DNA of 7,271 nt from an uncultured Bacteroidales bacterium (GCA_937894795.1 CALCQV010000165.1:1-7271), one strand, 5' to 3'. Shown: positions 1 through 6,946, counted from the first letter of the stretch. Numbers and translations are program-made. The notes: a model not told the origin generated them from the sequence alone.

Positions 1-624
1 GGTGCCAACCGTCTCGGGGCATCAGCACTCATGCAGGGATTGGCCGATGGTTATTTCGTTCTGCCCTATACTATTCAGAATTACCTGGCTGACCAGATCC
101 GGGTGCCAAAAATTTCAACGGAACTTCCTGAATTCATGGAAGCTGAAAAGGCTGTAAGCAATCAACTTAACAGACTAATGAATGTTAAGGGTAAAACATC
201 TGTTGATACCTTCCATCGTCGCCTCGGTCATATAATGTGGGAGAATGTTGGAATGGCACGTAATGAAAAGGGACTCAAGAAGGCAATAACTGAAATTGCC
301 GCGTTAAGGGATGAGTTCTGGAAGGATGTCAAGATACCCGGAACTGCTGACTCCATAAACCAGGAACTGGAAAAGGCCGGACGAGTTGCCGACTTTCTGG
401 AGTTGGGAGAGCTTATGGCACGTGACGCCCTCACTAGGGAAGAGTCGTGCGGTGGGCACTTCCGCGAGGAGTATCAAACACCCGAAGGAGAAGCCCTGAG
501 GGATGATGAGAAGTTCATGTATGTATCAGCGTGGGCATATAAAGGCGACAATGCCGAGCCTGAGCTCATAAAGGAACCGCTTATCTATGAATCTATTGAG
601 GTAAAACAAAGAAATTACAAATAA
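1..624 (+). CDS. sdhA: Succinate dehydrogenase/fumarate reductase flavoprotein subunit, C-terminal part (5' end outside window)
   Basis: The reading frame is open from base 1, so the gene starts upstream; 207 residues are visible, about the last third of a normal SdhA/FrdA. The product is the FAD-bearing catalytic subunit that interconverts succinate and fumarate on the cytoplasmic face of the membrane. Visible residues begin with the conserved GANRLGASALMQGLADG block (codons 1-17), which closes the FAD/substrate site; its Arg contacts a substrate carboxylate in characterised relatives. A helical C-terminal domain follows (FHRRLGHIMWENVGMARNEKG), then TREESCGGHFREEY, the form of the family's RxESRGxHxRxD motif that I recall from Bacteroidetes, with Cys in place of the usual Arg. 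The frame ends in TAA, ten bases before sdhB, which indicates co-transcription. In Bacteroidetes a cytochrome b subunit gene (sdhC/frdC) normally lies just upstream; it is not in the window. Sequence alone does not tell which direction the enzyme favours. Confidence 0.96.
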   Translation, partial: GANRLGASALMQGLADGYFVLPYTIQNYLADQIRVPKISTELPEFMEAEKAVSNQLNRLMNVKGKTSVDTFHRRLGHIMWENVGMARNEKGLKKAITEIAALRDEFWKDVKIPGTADSINQELEKAGRVADFLELGELMARDALTREESCGGHFREEYQTPEGEALRDDEKFMYVSAWAYKGDNAEPELIKEPLIYESIEVKQRNYK

Positions 625-634
625 TAGCCGGATT

Positions 635-1405
635 ATGGACCTTACACTCAAAATATGGCGTCAGAAAAACGCTTCCAGCAAAGGGAAATTTGTAACCTAT
701 AATATTAAGGATATCTCGCCCAACAGTTCGTTCCTCGAAATGATGGACGTTCTGAACGAATCACTGGTAAATAAAGGGGAAGAGCCGGTAGCCTTTGATC
801 ATGACTGCCGGGAGGGCATTTGCGGTACCTGTAGCATGTATATCAATGGCCGACCGCATGGCCCTGACTCAGCAGTTACCACCTGCCAGCTTCACATGCG
901 CAAGTTCAAGGATGGTGAAACCATTGTGATAGAGCCATGGCGTGCCAGGGCTTTCCCGGTGCTGAAGGACCTTATAGTGGATCGCTCTGCCTTTGATAAG
1001 ATCATTCAGGCAGGTGGATACATAAGTGTCAATACCGGTGGAGTACCTGACGGCAATGCCATACCCATTGCACGGGAGAAGGCTGAACTCTCAATGGATG
1101 CTGCCGCCTGCATAGGTTGCGGCGCCTGCGTGGCTGCCTGCAAGAATGCTTCGGCAATGCTCTTTGTATCGGCTATTGTTTCAAAATTTTCCTTGCTGCC
1201 TCAGGGCCGCGCTGAAGCGGGGATACGTGTACAGGAAATGGTTGCCGAGATGGACAGGCAGGGTTTCGGCAATTGCACCAATACCGGTGCCTGTGAAGCT
1301 GAATGCCCCAAGCTTATCACCATTGAGAACATTGCACGCCTTAACAGGGAGTTTATCTCTGCAAAGGTTGGCGGCCGAAAAATGGAACATAAGAATGAAG
1401 AGTAG
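635..1405 (+). CDS. sdhB: Succinate dehydrogenase/fumarate reductase iron-sulfur subunit
   Basis: Complete 256-residue protein that passes electrons between the FAD of SdhA and the quinone/cytochrome b membrane anchor. The N-terminal plant-ferredoxin-type domain holds the [2Fe-2S] cluster ligands C58, C63, C66 and C84 (CREGICGTC ... TTCQ). The C-terminal domain has C159, C162, C165 and C169 (CIGCGACVAAC) followed by C214, C220 and C224 (CTNTGACEAECPK). This is the family's interleaved arrangement, in which C159/C162/C165/C224 would bind the [4Fe-4S] cluster and C169/C214/C220 the [3Fe-4S] cluster. The residue after C169 is Lys rather than the common Pro, as I recall for Bacteroidetes/epsilonproteobacterial-type enzymes. 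The ATG at 635 gives a normal N-terminus (MDLTLKIWRQ) and sits ten bases after the sdhA stop, with no strong ribosome-binding site. The length is normal and there is no damage. The gene is the last of its operon, since a terminator follows. Confidence 0.97.
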   Translation: MDLTLKIWRQKNASSKGKFVTYNIKDISPNSSFLEMMDVLNESLVNKGEEPVAFDHDCREGICGTCSMYINGRPHGPDSAVTTCQLHMRKFKDGETIVIEPWRARAFPVLKDLIVDRSAFDKIIQAGGYISVNTGGVPDGNAIPIAREKAELSMDAAACIGCGACVAACKNASAMLFVSAIVSKFSLLPQGRAEAGIRVQEMVAEMDRQGFGNCTNTGACEAECPKLITIENIARLNREFISAKVGGRKMEHKNEE

Positions 1406-1446
1406 ACTGTAGTTTTCATTACAGGCAATATGTAAATAAATCACCG

Positions 1447-1485
1447 GCCACTGTTGGGTATCAACAGTGGCTGTGCTGTTTTTTT
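1447..1485 (+). terminator. Intrinsic terminator of the sdh operon
   Basis: A perfect 10-bp stem (GCCACTGTTG, 1447-1456, with its complement at 1462-1471) closes a 5-base loop GGTAT. It can be lengthened by a G-T wobble pair and one further C-G pair. A run of seven T follows at 1479-1485. The T run starts seven bases after the 10-bp stem, slightly further than in textbook terminators. It lies 42 bases after the sdhB stop and works only rightward, because no T run follows on the other strand. Confidence 0.8.
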
Positions 1486-1515
1486 AGTACTTTTATTGCC
1501 TCAATTATTTATCTG

Positions 1516-2646
1516 ATGAGGTTTAGTGATATACCGGGGCAAAAGCAAATTAAGGAGAGGTTAAAGCGCACAGTCATTGAGCAAAGGGTGAGTCATGCCC
1601 AGCTATTCCTGGGTCCACCGGGCTCCGGCAAATTGCCCATGGCCTTGGCCTATGCTCAGTATATCAACTGCCATAACCGTTCAGCAGACGACTCATGTGG
1701 GGTATGCCCTTCATGCCTGCAATACGGCAAACTGGCACACCCCGACCTTCATTTCCTATATCCCATTGCCACTACCAAGGAGTTTGATTCAAAACCATTA
1801 AGCACGATGTTTTTGCCATACTGGCGGAAGATTGTTCCTGAATCAAAAGGCTTCTTCAGCGTGAACGACTGGTATGAACAGATTGGTATTGAGAATAAAC
1901 AGGGGCTTATAAATACGGAGGACTGCAACGAGCTTATTAGAAAGCTCAGCTATACCTCTTATGAATCGGAGTATAAGGTGATGATTATCTGGATGGTGGA
2001 GAAGATTCACCATACCGGTGCCAATAAAATATTGAAGATATTGGAGGAACCGCCCGATAAAACACTCTTTTTGCTGATAGCCGAGCACCATGAACTGTTG
2101 TTGCCCACTATTCTTTCACGCACCCAATTGGTTAAATTCCCAAAGTATTCTGATGAGGAAATTGAGCAGGGGCTTGTTATGTTAGGCGGCTGTTCAGCTG
2201 ATGATGCCCATAATGCAAAGCTTGCTGCCGATGGGAATATGACTGAAGGCCTTAAAATTGTGGGTGAAGGAAATAGCAATGAGGAGCACTTTAAAGTATT
2301 CAGGGACTGGATGCGGGTGTGCTATAGAAAGGATGTACAGGCTATGGTTAAGATGGCTGCAGAGTTCAATTCAGGCGGCAGGGAGAACATGAAGAGGTTC
2401 CTGCTATATTCACTGAGGGTAACCCGTTATTGTGCACTTAACAACCTTGGTTTGAATGATTACGTAAACAGTGATGGTGAGGAAATGAGTTTCATAAATG
2501 CCTTCACACCATATATCAATCACAGAAATGTACACCTGTTTGCCGAAGAATTCAATGATTCAGTATATCACATTGAACGTAATGCCAATGGATCACTGCT
2601 GTTTCTTGATATTTCACTCAAGGCAATGAAGTGGCTTAAAATGTAG
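1516..2646 (+). CDS. holB: DNA polymerase III subunit delta' (clamp-loader subunit)
   Basis: 376 residues. This is the AAA+-fold delta-prime subunit of the clamp loader, which works with delta and gamma/tau to place the sliding clamp on primed DNA. The start MRFSDIPGQKQIKERL is the family's usual N-terminus, and the following HAQLFLG leads into a Walker A-like loop GPPGSGKL (33-40). The Ser/Thr after the Lys is replaced by Leu, and where a Walker B Asp-Glu pair would be the protein reads VMIIWMVEKI, so ATP hydrolysis is unlikely; delta-prime subunits are generally inactive ATPases. A zinc module is formed by C52, C61, C64 and C67 (CGVCPSC). The conserved ANKILKILEEPP helix is present. The sensor-1/arginine-finger motif, normally SRC, is SRT at 201-203. 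The gene starts 30 bases after the upstream terminator and so needs its own promoter, which I cannot place firmly. It converges on nadD with one base between the stops. Confidence 0.93.
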   Translation: MRFSDIPGQKQIKERLKRTVIEQRVSHAQLFLGPPGSGKLPMALAYAQYINCHNRSADDSCGVCPSCLQYGKLAHPDLHFLYPIATTKEFDSKPLSTMFLPYWRKIVPESKGFFSVNDWYEQIGIENKQGLINTEDCNELIRKLSYTSYESEYKVMIIWMVEKIHHTGANKILKILEEPPDKTLFLLIAEHHELLLPTILSRTQLVKFPKYSDEEIEQGLVMLGGCSADDAHNAKLAADGNMTEGLKIVGEGNSNEEHFKVFRDWMRVCYRKDVQAMVKMAAEFNSGGRENMKRFLLYSLRVTRYCALNNLGLNDYVNSDGEEMSFINAFTPYINHRNVHLFAEEFNDSVYHIERNANGSLLFLDISLKAMKWLKM

Positions 2647-2647
2647 C

Positions 2648-3223
2648 TCAGAGATAATAGCCGTATTTGTCAATGATTCGATAAACACTTTCAGGCAGGA
2701 AGTATTTAATTGATTTATTTGCTTTAATGGCGCCACGTATAAAGCTGGCTGAAATCTCAATGCGGGGGGCTTCAATCAGTGTTACTGATGGGTGTTCCGT
2801 AAGCGGATGATTGTCACTCCCATGGCGCGGATAGAGCAACAGCTTATATTGAGCAAGGATCTGTTCATGGTTTTTCCATTTAGTGAAACCAATAAGAATA
2901 TCGGTTCCACCGGTAAGTACAAACTGCCTGTCGGGATAACGCTCACTCAATCTAGCCAGGGTGTCGATGGTGTATGAAGGGCGGGGCATATGGAATTCAA
3001 TGTCTGATACACGAAGTCGGGGGTCGTTGCCCACAGCTGCCTGCACCATTTCAAAGCGCGCATAGTCGCTTAACAGGGTAGCCTTGTCCTTTAGCGGGTT
3101 TTGTGGTGATACAATAAACCACACTTCGTTCATTCCTCCAAATTCAACCATGTACTCAGCCACACATAAATGGCCAATATGGATGGGATTGAAAGATCCG
3201 AAAAACAGGGCTGTAGGTTTCAC
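2648..3223 (-). CDS. nadD: Nicotinate-nucleotide adenylyltransferase
   Basis: 191 residues; transfers AMP from ATP to nicotinate mononucleotide to make deamido-NAD, the penultimate step of NAD synthesis in the cytoplasm. The nucleotidyltransferase signature GSFNPIHIGH is at residues 9-18 (family GxFxPxHxGH), and the C-terminal ATP-phosphate-binding motif ISASFIR is at 157-163 (family ISSTxIR). A GGTDIL/KW segment matches the family's GxDxL...W substrate region. The start is GTG (CAC on the + strand, 3221-3223). No in-frame ATG lies between the upstream in-frame stop and this codon, and the next Met (residue 25) falls after the catalytic HxGH, so the GTG start is forced. It is the last gene of yicC-gmk-nadD, 11 bases after the gmk stop. 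Its stop is one base from the opposing delta-prime gene stop, so there is no room for a terminator of its own before that gene. Confidence 0.95.
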   Translation of the reverse strand: MKPTALFFGSFNPIHIGHLCVAEYMVEFGGMNEVWFIVSPQNPLKDKATLLSDYARFEMVQAAVGNDPRLRVSDIEFHMPRPSYTIDTLARLSERYPDRQFVLTGGTDILIGFTKWKNHEQILAQYKLLLYPRHGSDNHPLTEHPSVTLIEAPRIEISASFIRGAIKANKSIKYFLPESVYRIIDKYGYYL

Positions 3224-3234
3224 TTTTACAATTT

Positions 3235-3807
3235 TTAGGAATCAAGAAAATGGCCAACAACTTTAGCAATGGTATCCTTGGCCAGTTCAAGGTTATCGTT
3301 CACTAGTATATAGTCGAATTTATTGGCAAAACTCATCTCCAGTTCAGCCTTTGCGATACGTTTGGCAATGGTTTCTGATGAATCAGTATTACGATACTTA
3401 AGCCGTTTTTCAAGTGCCTGAAGTGAAGGGGGACTTACAAATACCGACAAAGCCCGGCAACCAAATTCCTTCTTGATGTTCAGGCCACCCACCACATCAA
3501 CATCGAAGATTACGTCACTGTGGGCATCCAGCATCCTGTTCACCTCGCTTTTCAATGTTCCATAATAGCTTCCTTTATAGACTTCTTCCCACTCAAGCAG
3601 ATCACCTGATTCAATCTTTTGTTTGAAGGCTTCTGACGTGATAAAGAAATAATCAACACCATCCACTTCCCCTTTGCGGATTGTTCGGCTTGTGGCAGAA
3701 ATGGAAAAGGCCAATGTAGGGAAAGTTGAAAGCAAATGCTTTACAATGGTAGTTTTGCCGGCCCCTGAGGGTGCTGATACAATGATAAGTTTGGGACTTC
3801 GTTGCAT
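3235..3807 (-). CDS. gmk: Guanylate kinase
   Basis: 190 residues, a normal length. It phosphorylates GMP to GDP with ATP and is essential for guanine nucleotide supply. The P-loop APSGAGKTT lies at residues 12-20. The GMP-binding region follows: SATSRTIRKGEVDGVDYFF (37-55), with R41, R44 and Y53 at the positions that hold the GMP phosphate in characterised kinases, then E72 and Y81 in LLEWEEVYKGSYYGT. The DVIFDVDVVGG segment matches the strand carrying the conserved Asp of the family. The ATG start gives MQRSPKLIIVSAPSG, with a normal short lead into the P-loop; no clear Shine-Dalgarno sequence precedes it. It lies 31 bases after yicC and 11 bases before nadD on the same strand, a gene order I recognise as common in Bacteroidetes. 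Confidence 0.96.
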   Translation of the reverse strand: MQRSPKLIIVSAPSGAGKTTIVKHLLSTFPTLAFSISATSRTIRKGEVDGVDYFFITSEAFKQKIESGDLLEWEEVYKGSYYGTLKSEVNRMLDAHSDVIFDVDVVGGLNIKKEFGCRALSVFVSPPSLQALEKRLKYRNTDSSETIAKRIAKAELEMSFANKFDYILVNDNLELAKDTIAKVVGHFLDS

Positions 3808-3838
3808 TTGTTGGCTGCTGCAGGTTAATCAATTAAAT

Positions 3839-4711
3839 TTAAAGAATATTGGCCAATTGCTCCTTGATCTTCTCAAGCTCATCCTTCATCTGAACAACTG
3901 CACGCTGAATGTTGGCATCGTTGGCCTTTGATCCTATAGTATTGATTTCACGACCGATTTCCTGTGTTACAAAAGTTAATTTTCTTCCGTTTGCTTCCGA
4001 TTCATGCATGGTATCAATGAAGTAATTGAGATGTTTCTGCAAACGCACTTTCTCTTCCGTTATATCAAGCTTTTCGAGATAATAGATTATTTCCTGTTCA
4101 AAGCGATTGGAATCAAGCGTGTTGTTGTTTGCAAACTCGATTACCGAGGTGCGGAGTTTCTCCTTGAATTGGATACTGCGCAGAATTTCAAACTCATCAA
4201 GTGTTTCCAAAAGCCCGGCAATGGAATTAATGCGTACCCCGAAGTCGGTCATCAGCAGGGAGCCTTCGTGTGTCCGGAAATCATCAAGGGCCGAAACGGC
4301 TCTTTCAAGACACCCGATTATAAGGCTCCACTCTTCTTCGGTAAGGAGATCACGGGTTGGCCTAAGAACTTCAGGTATCTTCATAACGATGGATAAGATG
4401 TCAGAATTCTTATCACCCAGTGTGTCGGCAATACTTTTCAATTCACTGTAATAGCCGGTTACCAGCGACTTATTGATGGAAGAGGGTAACTCACCATCGG
4501 TATAATCAATATTGCCGGTCAATTCTATTTTACCCCTTTCAAGCCTTTGTGAAATGATGCTCCTGATTACTGGCTCCTTTTCCCTGAAGGCCGGTGGTAA
4601 CTTGATATTCAAATCAAGTTGTTTACTATTGAGTGATTTGATCTCAATGGTAACGGATTTACCTTCAAGATTGACAATTGATTTGCCAAAGCCTGTCATT
4701 GATTTAATCAT
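3839..4711 (-). CDS. yicC: YicC/YloC family endoribonuclease
   Basis: 290 residues, the usual length for the family. The N-terminal YicC domain begins with the signature MIKSMTGFGKS and includes IEIKSLNSKQLDLNIKLP. The C-terminal DUF1732 domain ends with QEIGREINTIGSKAND (250-265) and a long amphipathic helix (VVQMKDELEKIKEQL). E. coli YicC has been reported as an endoribonuclease acting on small RNAs such as RyhB; the function here is inferred from family membership. The start is favoured by the invariant N-terminus and by AGGGG (4716-4720, - strand) four bases before the ATG. It is the first gene of the leftward operon with gmk and nadD, and a Bacteroidetes-type promoter element lies 17 bases upstream. 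Confidence 0.95.
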   Translation of the reverse strand: MIKSMTGFGKSIVNLEGKSVTIEIKSLNSKQLDLNIKLPPAFREKEPVIRSIISQRLERGKIELTGNIDYTDGELPSSINKSLVTGYYSELKSIADTLGDKNSDILSIVMKIPEVLRPTRDLLTEEEWSLIIGCLERAVSALDDFRTHEGSLLMTDFGVRINSIAGLLETLDEFEILRSIQFKEKLRTSVIEFANNNTLDSNRFEQEIIYYLEKLDITEEKVRLQKHLNYFIDTMHESEANGRKLTFVTQEIGREINTIGSKANDANIQRAVVQMKDELEKIKEQLANIL

Positions 4712-4728
4712 TGTACCCCTTTTTATTG

Positions 4729-4736
4729 CAAATTTA
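4729..4736 (-). promoter_or_regulatory. Candidate Bacteroidetes-type -7 promoter element for yicC-gmk-nadD
   Basis: On the - strand the sequence reads TAAATTTG, an exact match to the TAnnTTTG element recognised by the Bacteroidetes primary sigma factor. It would place the transcript start near 4722-4725, giving a very short leader that contains AAAAAGGGG just before the yicC ATG. The partner -33 TTTG box is not seen at the usual 19-21 base spacing; the nearest TTG (4750-4752) leaves only 13 bases. Confidence 0.45.
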
Positions 4737-4876
4737 CACTAATTTAATTCAATAACGGCCGGTATGGGCCTTTACCATTTAGGCAAACCATAAAAAGTTG
4801 GTATGAACTTGACAAATGGTATCTAAAATTTCATAATATTGTTAATGATTTCAATAAAGGTGAAATGGTTTTTCCC

Positions 4877-4884
4877 TTACTTTG
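4877..4884 (+). promoter_or_regulatory. Weak candidate -7 element for the LytTR regulator gene
   Basis: TTACTTTG matches seven of the eight positions of TAnnTTTG and lies 84 bases before the regulator ATG, which would give a leader of about 80 bases. No convincing -33 box is seen at the expected distance. It is the best rightward match that I found in this intergenic region. Confidence 0.3.
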
Positions 4885-4968
4885 TTTTGTGTGCATTCAA
4901 AACAATGCTGAACAAGAAAAGCAAAGCAACAATTTCACTGAAACATAAGAACTTTAAGTGCAAATAGT

Positions 4969-5715
4969 ATGAATAGAGCGGTTATAATTGATGATGAAAT
5001 CAACTCCAGGGAAAGTATAAGGCAGATGCTTCTGCTCTATTGTCCTGAAGTTACGGTAGTTGGAGAGGCTGAAGGTGTAAATTCAGGCATTGACTGCATT
5101 ATGGAGCAAAATCCCGACATCGTGTTTCTGGATATAAAGATGCCTGATGGTTCAGGATTTGATTTGCTGAAGCGGTTGAACAAGTATGATTTCAAGTTGA
5201 TTTTTGTTACCGCATTTGAAGAATATGCCATCAAGGCATTCCGATTCAACGCTATTGATTATATTACCAAACCCATTGATCCCGATGAGCTGAAACAGGC
5301 AGTTGAAAAAGCTGTTAAACTAAATAAGGACAGTTCTTCGGAAGAGACAATAAAACTTCTGCTTGATAGCATGAACAGGCCTGCGCAAAATCATCAGAAG
5401 ATTATCCTCAGAACAATGAATACCCTTCATGTTATTGAGATTGAAAGGATAATCAGATGCGAATCAGACAGAAACTATACCGCGTTTCATATTGAAGGTG
5501 AAGAGAAGCTCCTGATATCACGGTCAATGAAGGAATTTGACGAGCTGCTCGAGGAATATGGTTTCTTCAGGGTACACCATTCGCATTTGATAAACCTGAG
5601 CCATGTTCGTAAATTTCTCAGGGATGAATTGCTGTGTATTCTAAAGGATGGCACAAATATACCCGTAGCATATAGAAAAAGGGATGAACTACTTGTGGCA
5701 ATAAAGAACCTCTGA
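4969..5715 (+). CDS. LytTR-family response regulator (receiver plus LytTR DNA-binding domain)
   Basis: 248 residues, the usual size for this two-domain class. The receiver domain (about 1-120) has the acidic pair D8/D9, phosphoacceptor D55 in IVFLDIKMPDGSG, T81 in FVTAF, and K101 in the YITKPID loop, so all residues needed for phosphotransfer are present. The LytTR domain (about 145-248) begins at KIILRT and contains the family signature GFFRVHHSHLINLSHVRKF, with Arg/His residues used for DNA contact. Such proteins usually pair with a LytS/YehU-type membrane histidine kinase (His_kinase domain), often encoded next door; no kinase is visible on either side, so its partner must lie elsewhere. 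No strong ribosome-binding site precedes the ATG. The next gene begins 28 bases downstream on the same strand, so the two are probably co-transcribed. The target genes cannot be read from the sequence. Confidence 0.93.
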   Translation: MNRAVIIDDEINSRESIRQMLLLYCPEVTVVGEAEGVNSGIDCIMEQNPDIVFLDIKMPDGSGFDLLKRLNKYDFKLIFVTAFEEYAIKAFRFNAIDYITKPIDPDELKQAVEKAVKLNKDSSSEETIKLLLDSMNRPAQNHQKIILRTMNTLHVIEIERIIRCESDRNYTAFHIEGEEKLLISRSMKEFDELLEEYGFFRVHHSHLINLSHVRKFLRDELLCILKDGTNIPVAYRKRDELLVAIKNL

Positions 5716-5725
5716 TGACTTCAAC

Positions 5726-5747
5726 TTGAAGAATGATTGAAGAATGA
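5726..5747 (+). repeat. Perfect 11-base tandem duplication over the downstream start codon
   Basis: TTGAAGAATGA occurs twice back to back (5726-5736 and 5737-5747). Each copy contains an ATG. The second copy supplies the assigned start of the phospholipase-D-like gene (5744). The first copy opens a four-codon frame, Met-Ile-Glu-Glu, whose TGA (5745-5747) overlaps that start as ATGA. Confidence 0.85.
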
Positions 5748-6892
5748 CTGGTGAAGATGAGATGAAGAATAATGGACCAATTGCCCGGTTAGAGGATCGG
5801 TCAGAAACAGAATCCTCCACTGCCGACAGTGCTTTAAAGGTTACGCTGTTTGATAAGCAACCCGAGATACTGGCTGCAATGCATGATGATATTGCCATGG
5901 CCACGAAGAGCGTTTACCTGGAAATATACCGTTTTGGAAATGACTATATAGGAGAGCGTTTCAGAGACATACTTGCCGTTAAATGCCGCCAGGGGCTTAC
6001 AGTAAAATTGTTGCTTGATTCATGGGGAACACCCCCTTCACCTGCTTTCTTTGAACCAATAACAAGCAATGGCGGTGAAGTGAGATATTTCAGAAAAATC
6101 AAGTTCTTTGTCGATTTCTTTACTAAAAATCATCGTCGGAATCATCGCAAGGTTCTGGTTATTGATGATGAGATTTCATACATAGGATCACCCAATATTA
6201 CAGGCTATTCAGTCAATTGGCGTGAAATTTCACTACGTATTGAAGGCCCGATTGCACTGTTGTTCAAGAAAACCATGCTTGACAGTTCCAAGCTGTTTGA
6301 TAAATATATCTTCAACAAGTTCTCGTATAAAAAGACTATTTTCTACAACGGATTTGAGATTGTTCAAGACCTGCCATCCATTTATAGACAGCAGATAAAA
6401 AAGCGCTATCAGAAACTAATTACAGATGCAGTAAAGGAAATTATAATAGAAACTCCCTATTTCCTGCCGGGTTATAAGCTTCGTAAACACTTGGCGCAAG
6501 CTGCAAACAGGGGTGTAAAGGTAATGGTTATCATGCCCAGGCATTCTGATGTCAAGATTGTTGACCTGTTACGCGACAAGTACCTTAAGTTTTTTTACAA
6601 CAATGGTTTGGATATGCATTTTTACACGGCAAGTAACCTTCATGCAAAGTGCCTGCTTGTTGACAAGGAGATTTTTGCCGTAGGTTCAGCTAACTTTGAT
6701 TATAGAAGTTTCCGCTATCAGCATGAAATTATGCTAGTGGGTAAGCAGAAGGATATTGTAGGGATGGTTGATGCACACCTTCAGGAAAGTTTGACTGGTT
6801 GCCAGCCATTCAACTATGAATCATACCTGCGCCGCCCACTGATTGAGAGGGTATTTGGCTGGATGCTGCTTCCCTTCAGACATCTGTTTTAA
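5744..6892 (+). CDS. Phospholipase D-family protein, cardiolipin synthase-like
   Basis: 382 residues with two HKD catalytic motifs: HRKVLVID (H134, K136, D141) followed by GSPNITG, and HAKCLLVD (H300, K302, D307) followed by GSANFDYRSF. The paired motifs form one active site that works through a phospho-histidine intermediate. ETPYFLPG before the second motif and VYLEIYRFGND near residue 60 resemble cardiolipin synthases, which join phosphatidyl groups to make cardiolipin. The N-terminal membrane helices of ClsA-type enzymes are absent; the first 30 residues are polar, so the layout is nearer to soluble ClsB-like proteins that touch the membrane peripherally. The C-terminal tail LIERVFGWMLLPFRHLF could be a membrane-binding amphipathic helix. 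The end of the second motif reads RYQHEI rather than the common LNFE, so another PLD activity is possible. A second in-frame ATG at 5762 (MKNNGPIARLED) is an equally plausible start. It lies 28 bases after the LytTR gene. Confidence 0.85.
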   Translation: MTGEDEMKNNGPIARLEDRSETESSTADSALKVTLFDKQPEILAAMHDDIAMATKSVYLEIYRFGNDYIGERFRDILAVKCRQGLTVKLLLDSWGTPPSPAFFEPITSNGGEVRYFRKIKFFVDFFTKNHRRNHRKVLVIDDEISYIGSPNITGYSVNWREISLRIEGPIALLFKKTMLDSSKLFDKYIFNKFSYKKTIFYNGFEIVQDLPSIYRQQIKKRYQKLITDAVKEIIIETPYFLPGYKLRKHLAQAANRGVKVMVIMPRHSDVKIVDLLRDKYLKFFYNNGLDMHFYTASNLHAKCLLVDKEIFAVGSANFDYRSFRYQHEIMLVGKQKDIVGMVDAHLQESLTGCQPFNYESYLRRPLIERVFGWMLLPFRHLF

Positions 6893-6946
6893 ATTGCAGT
6901 GCATATTTTTACAGACTTGGCAAAAACTCTTAAAGCCACGAATGGT

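Larger units (their letters stand above)
4712..4968. other. Divergent intergenic region with repeated AAATGGT words
   Basis: This 257-base AT-rich gap separates the leftward yicC operon from the rightward regulator gene. Besides the two candidate promoter elements it holds AAATGGT three times: inverted at 4774-4780, and direct at 4814-4820 and 4863-4869. The first two belong to an 8-base inverted repeat, TACCATTT (4773-4780) and AAATGGTA (4814-4821). The last copy ends seven bases before the candidate rightward -7 element. The words could be operator half-sites or chance in AT-rich DNA. I see no open frame, terminator or RNA gene here. Confidence 0.35.

Noticed and set aside
1146..1444. Overlapping frames on both strands within the 3' part of sdhB
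   Set aside because: The sdhB frame has all cluster cysteines in the right order; the others are out-of-frame readings with no recognisable features.
1488..1495. TACTTTTA as a promoter -7 element for the delta-prime gene
   Set aside because: It lacks the final G of TAnnTTTG, directly abuts the terminator T run, and has no -33 box; a promoter is needed here but this match is too weak to call.
4004..4451. Two + strand open frames of 130 and 114 codons inside yicC
   Set aside because: They lie antisense to a complete, well-conserved yicC and their translations resemble no protein family; they are shadows of the real gene.
4757..4770. GGCC-GGTATG-GGCC as a hairpin or terminator in the divergent intergenic region
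   Set aside because: Only about four pairs, no T run on either strand, and no gene end nearby that would need it.
6895..6910. TGCA-G-TGCA followed by TTTTT just after the phospholipase-D-like gene as a terminator
   Set aside because: The stem would be four bases or fewer with almost no loop, so it cannot form a working terminator hairpin.
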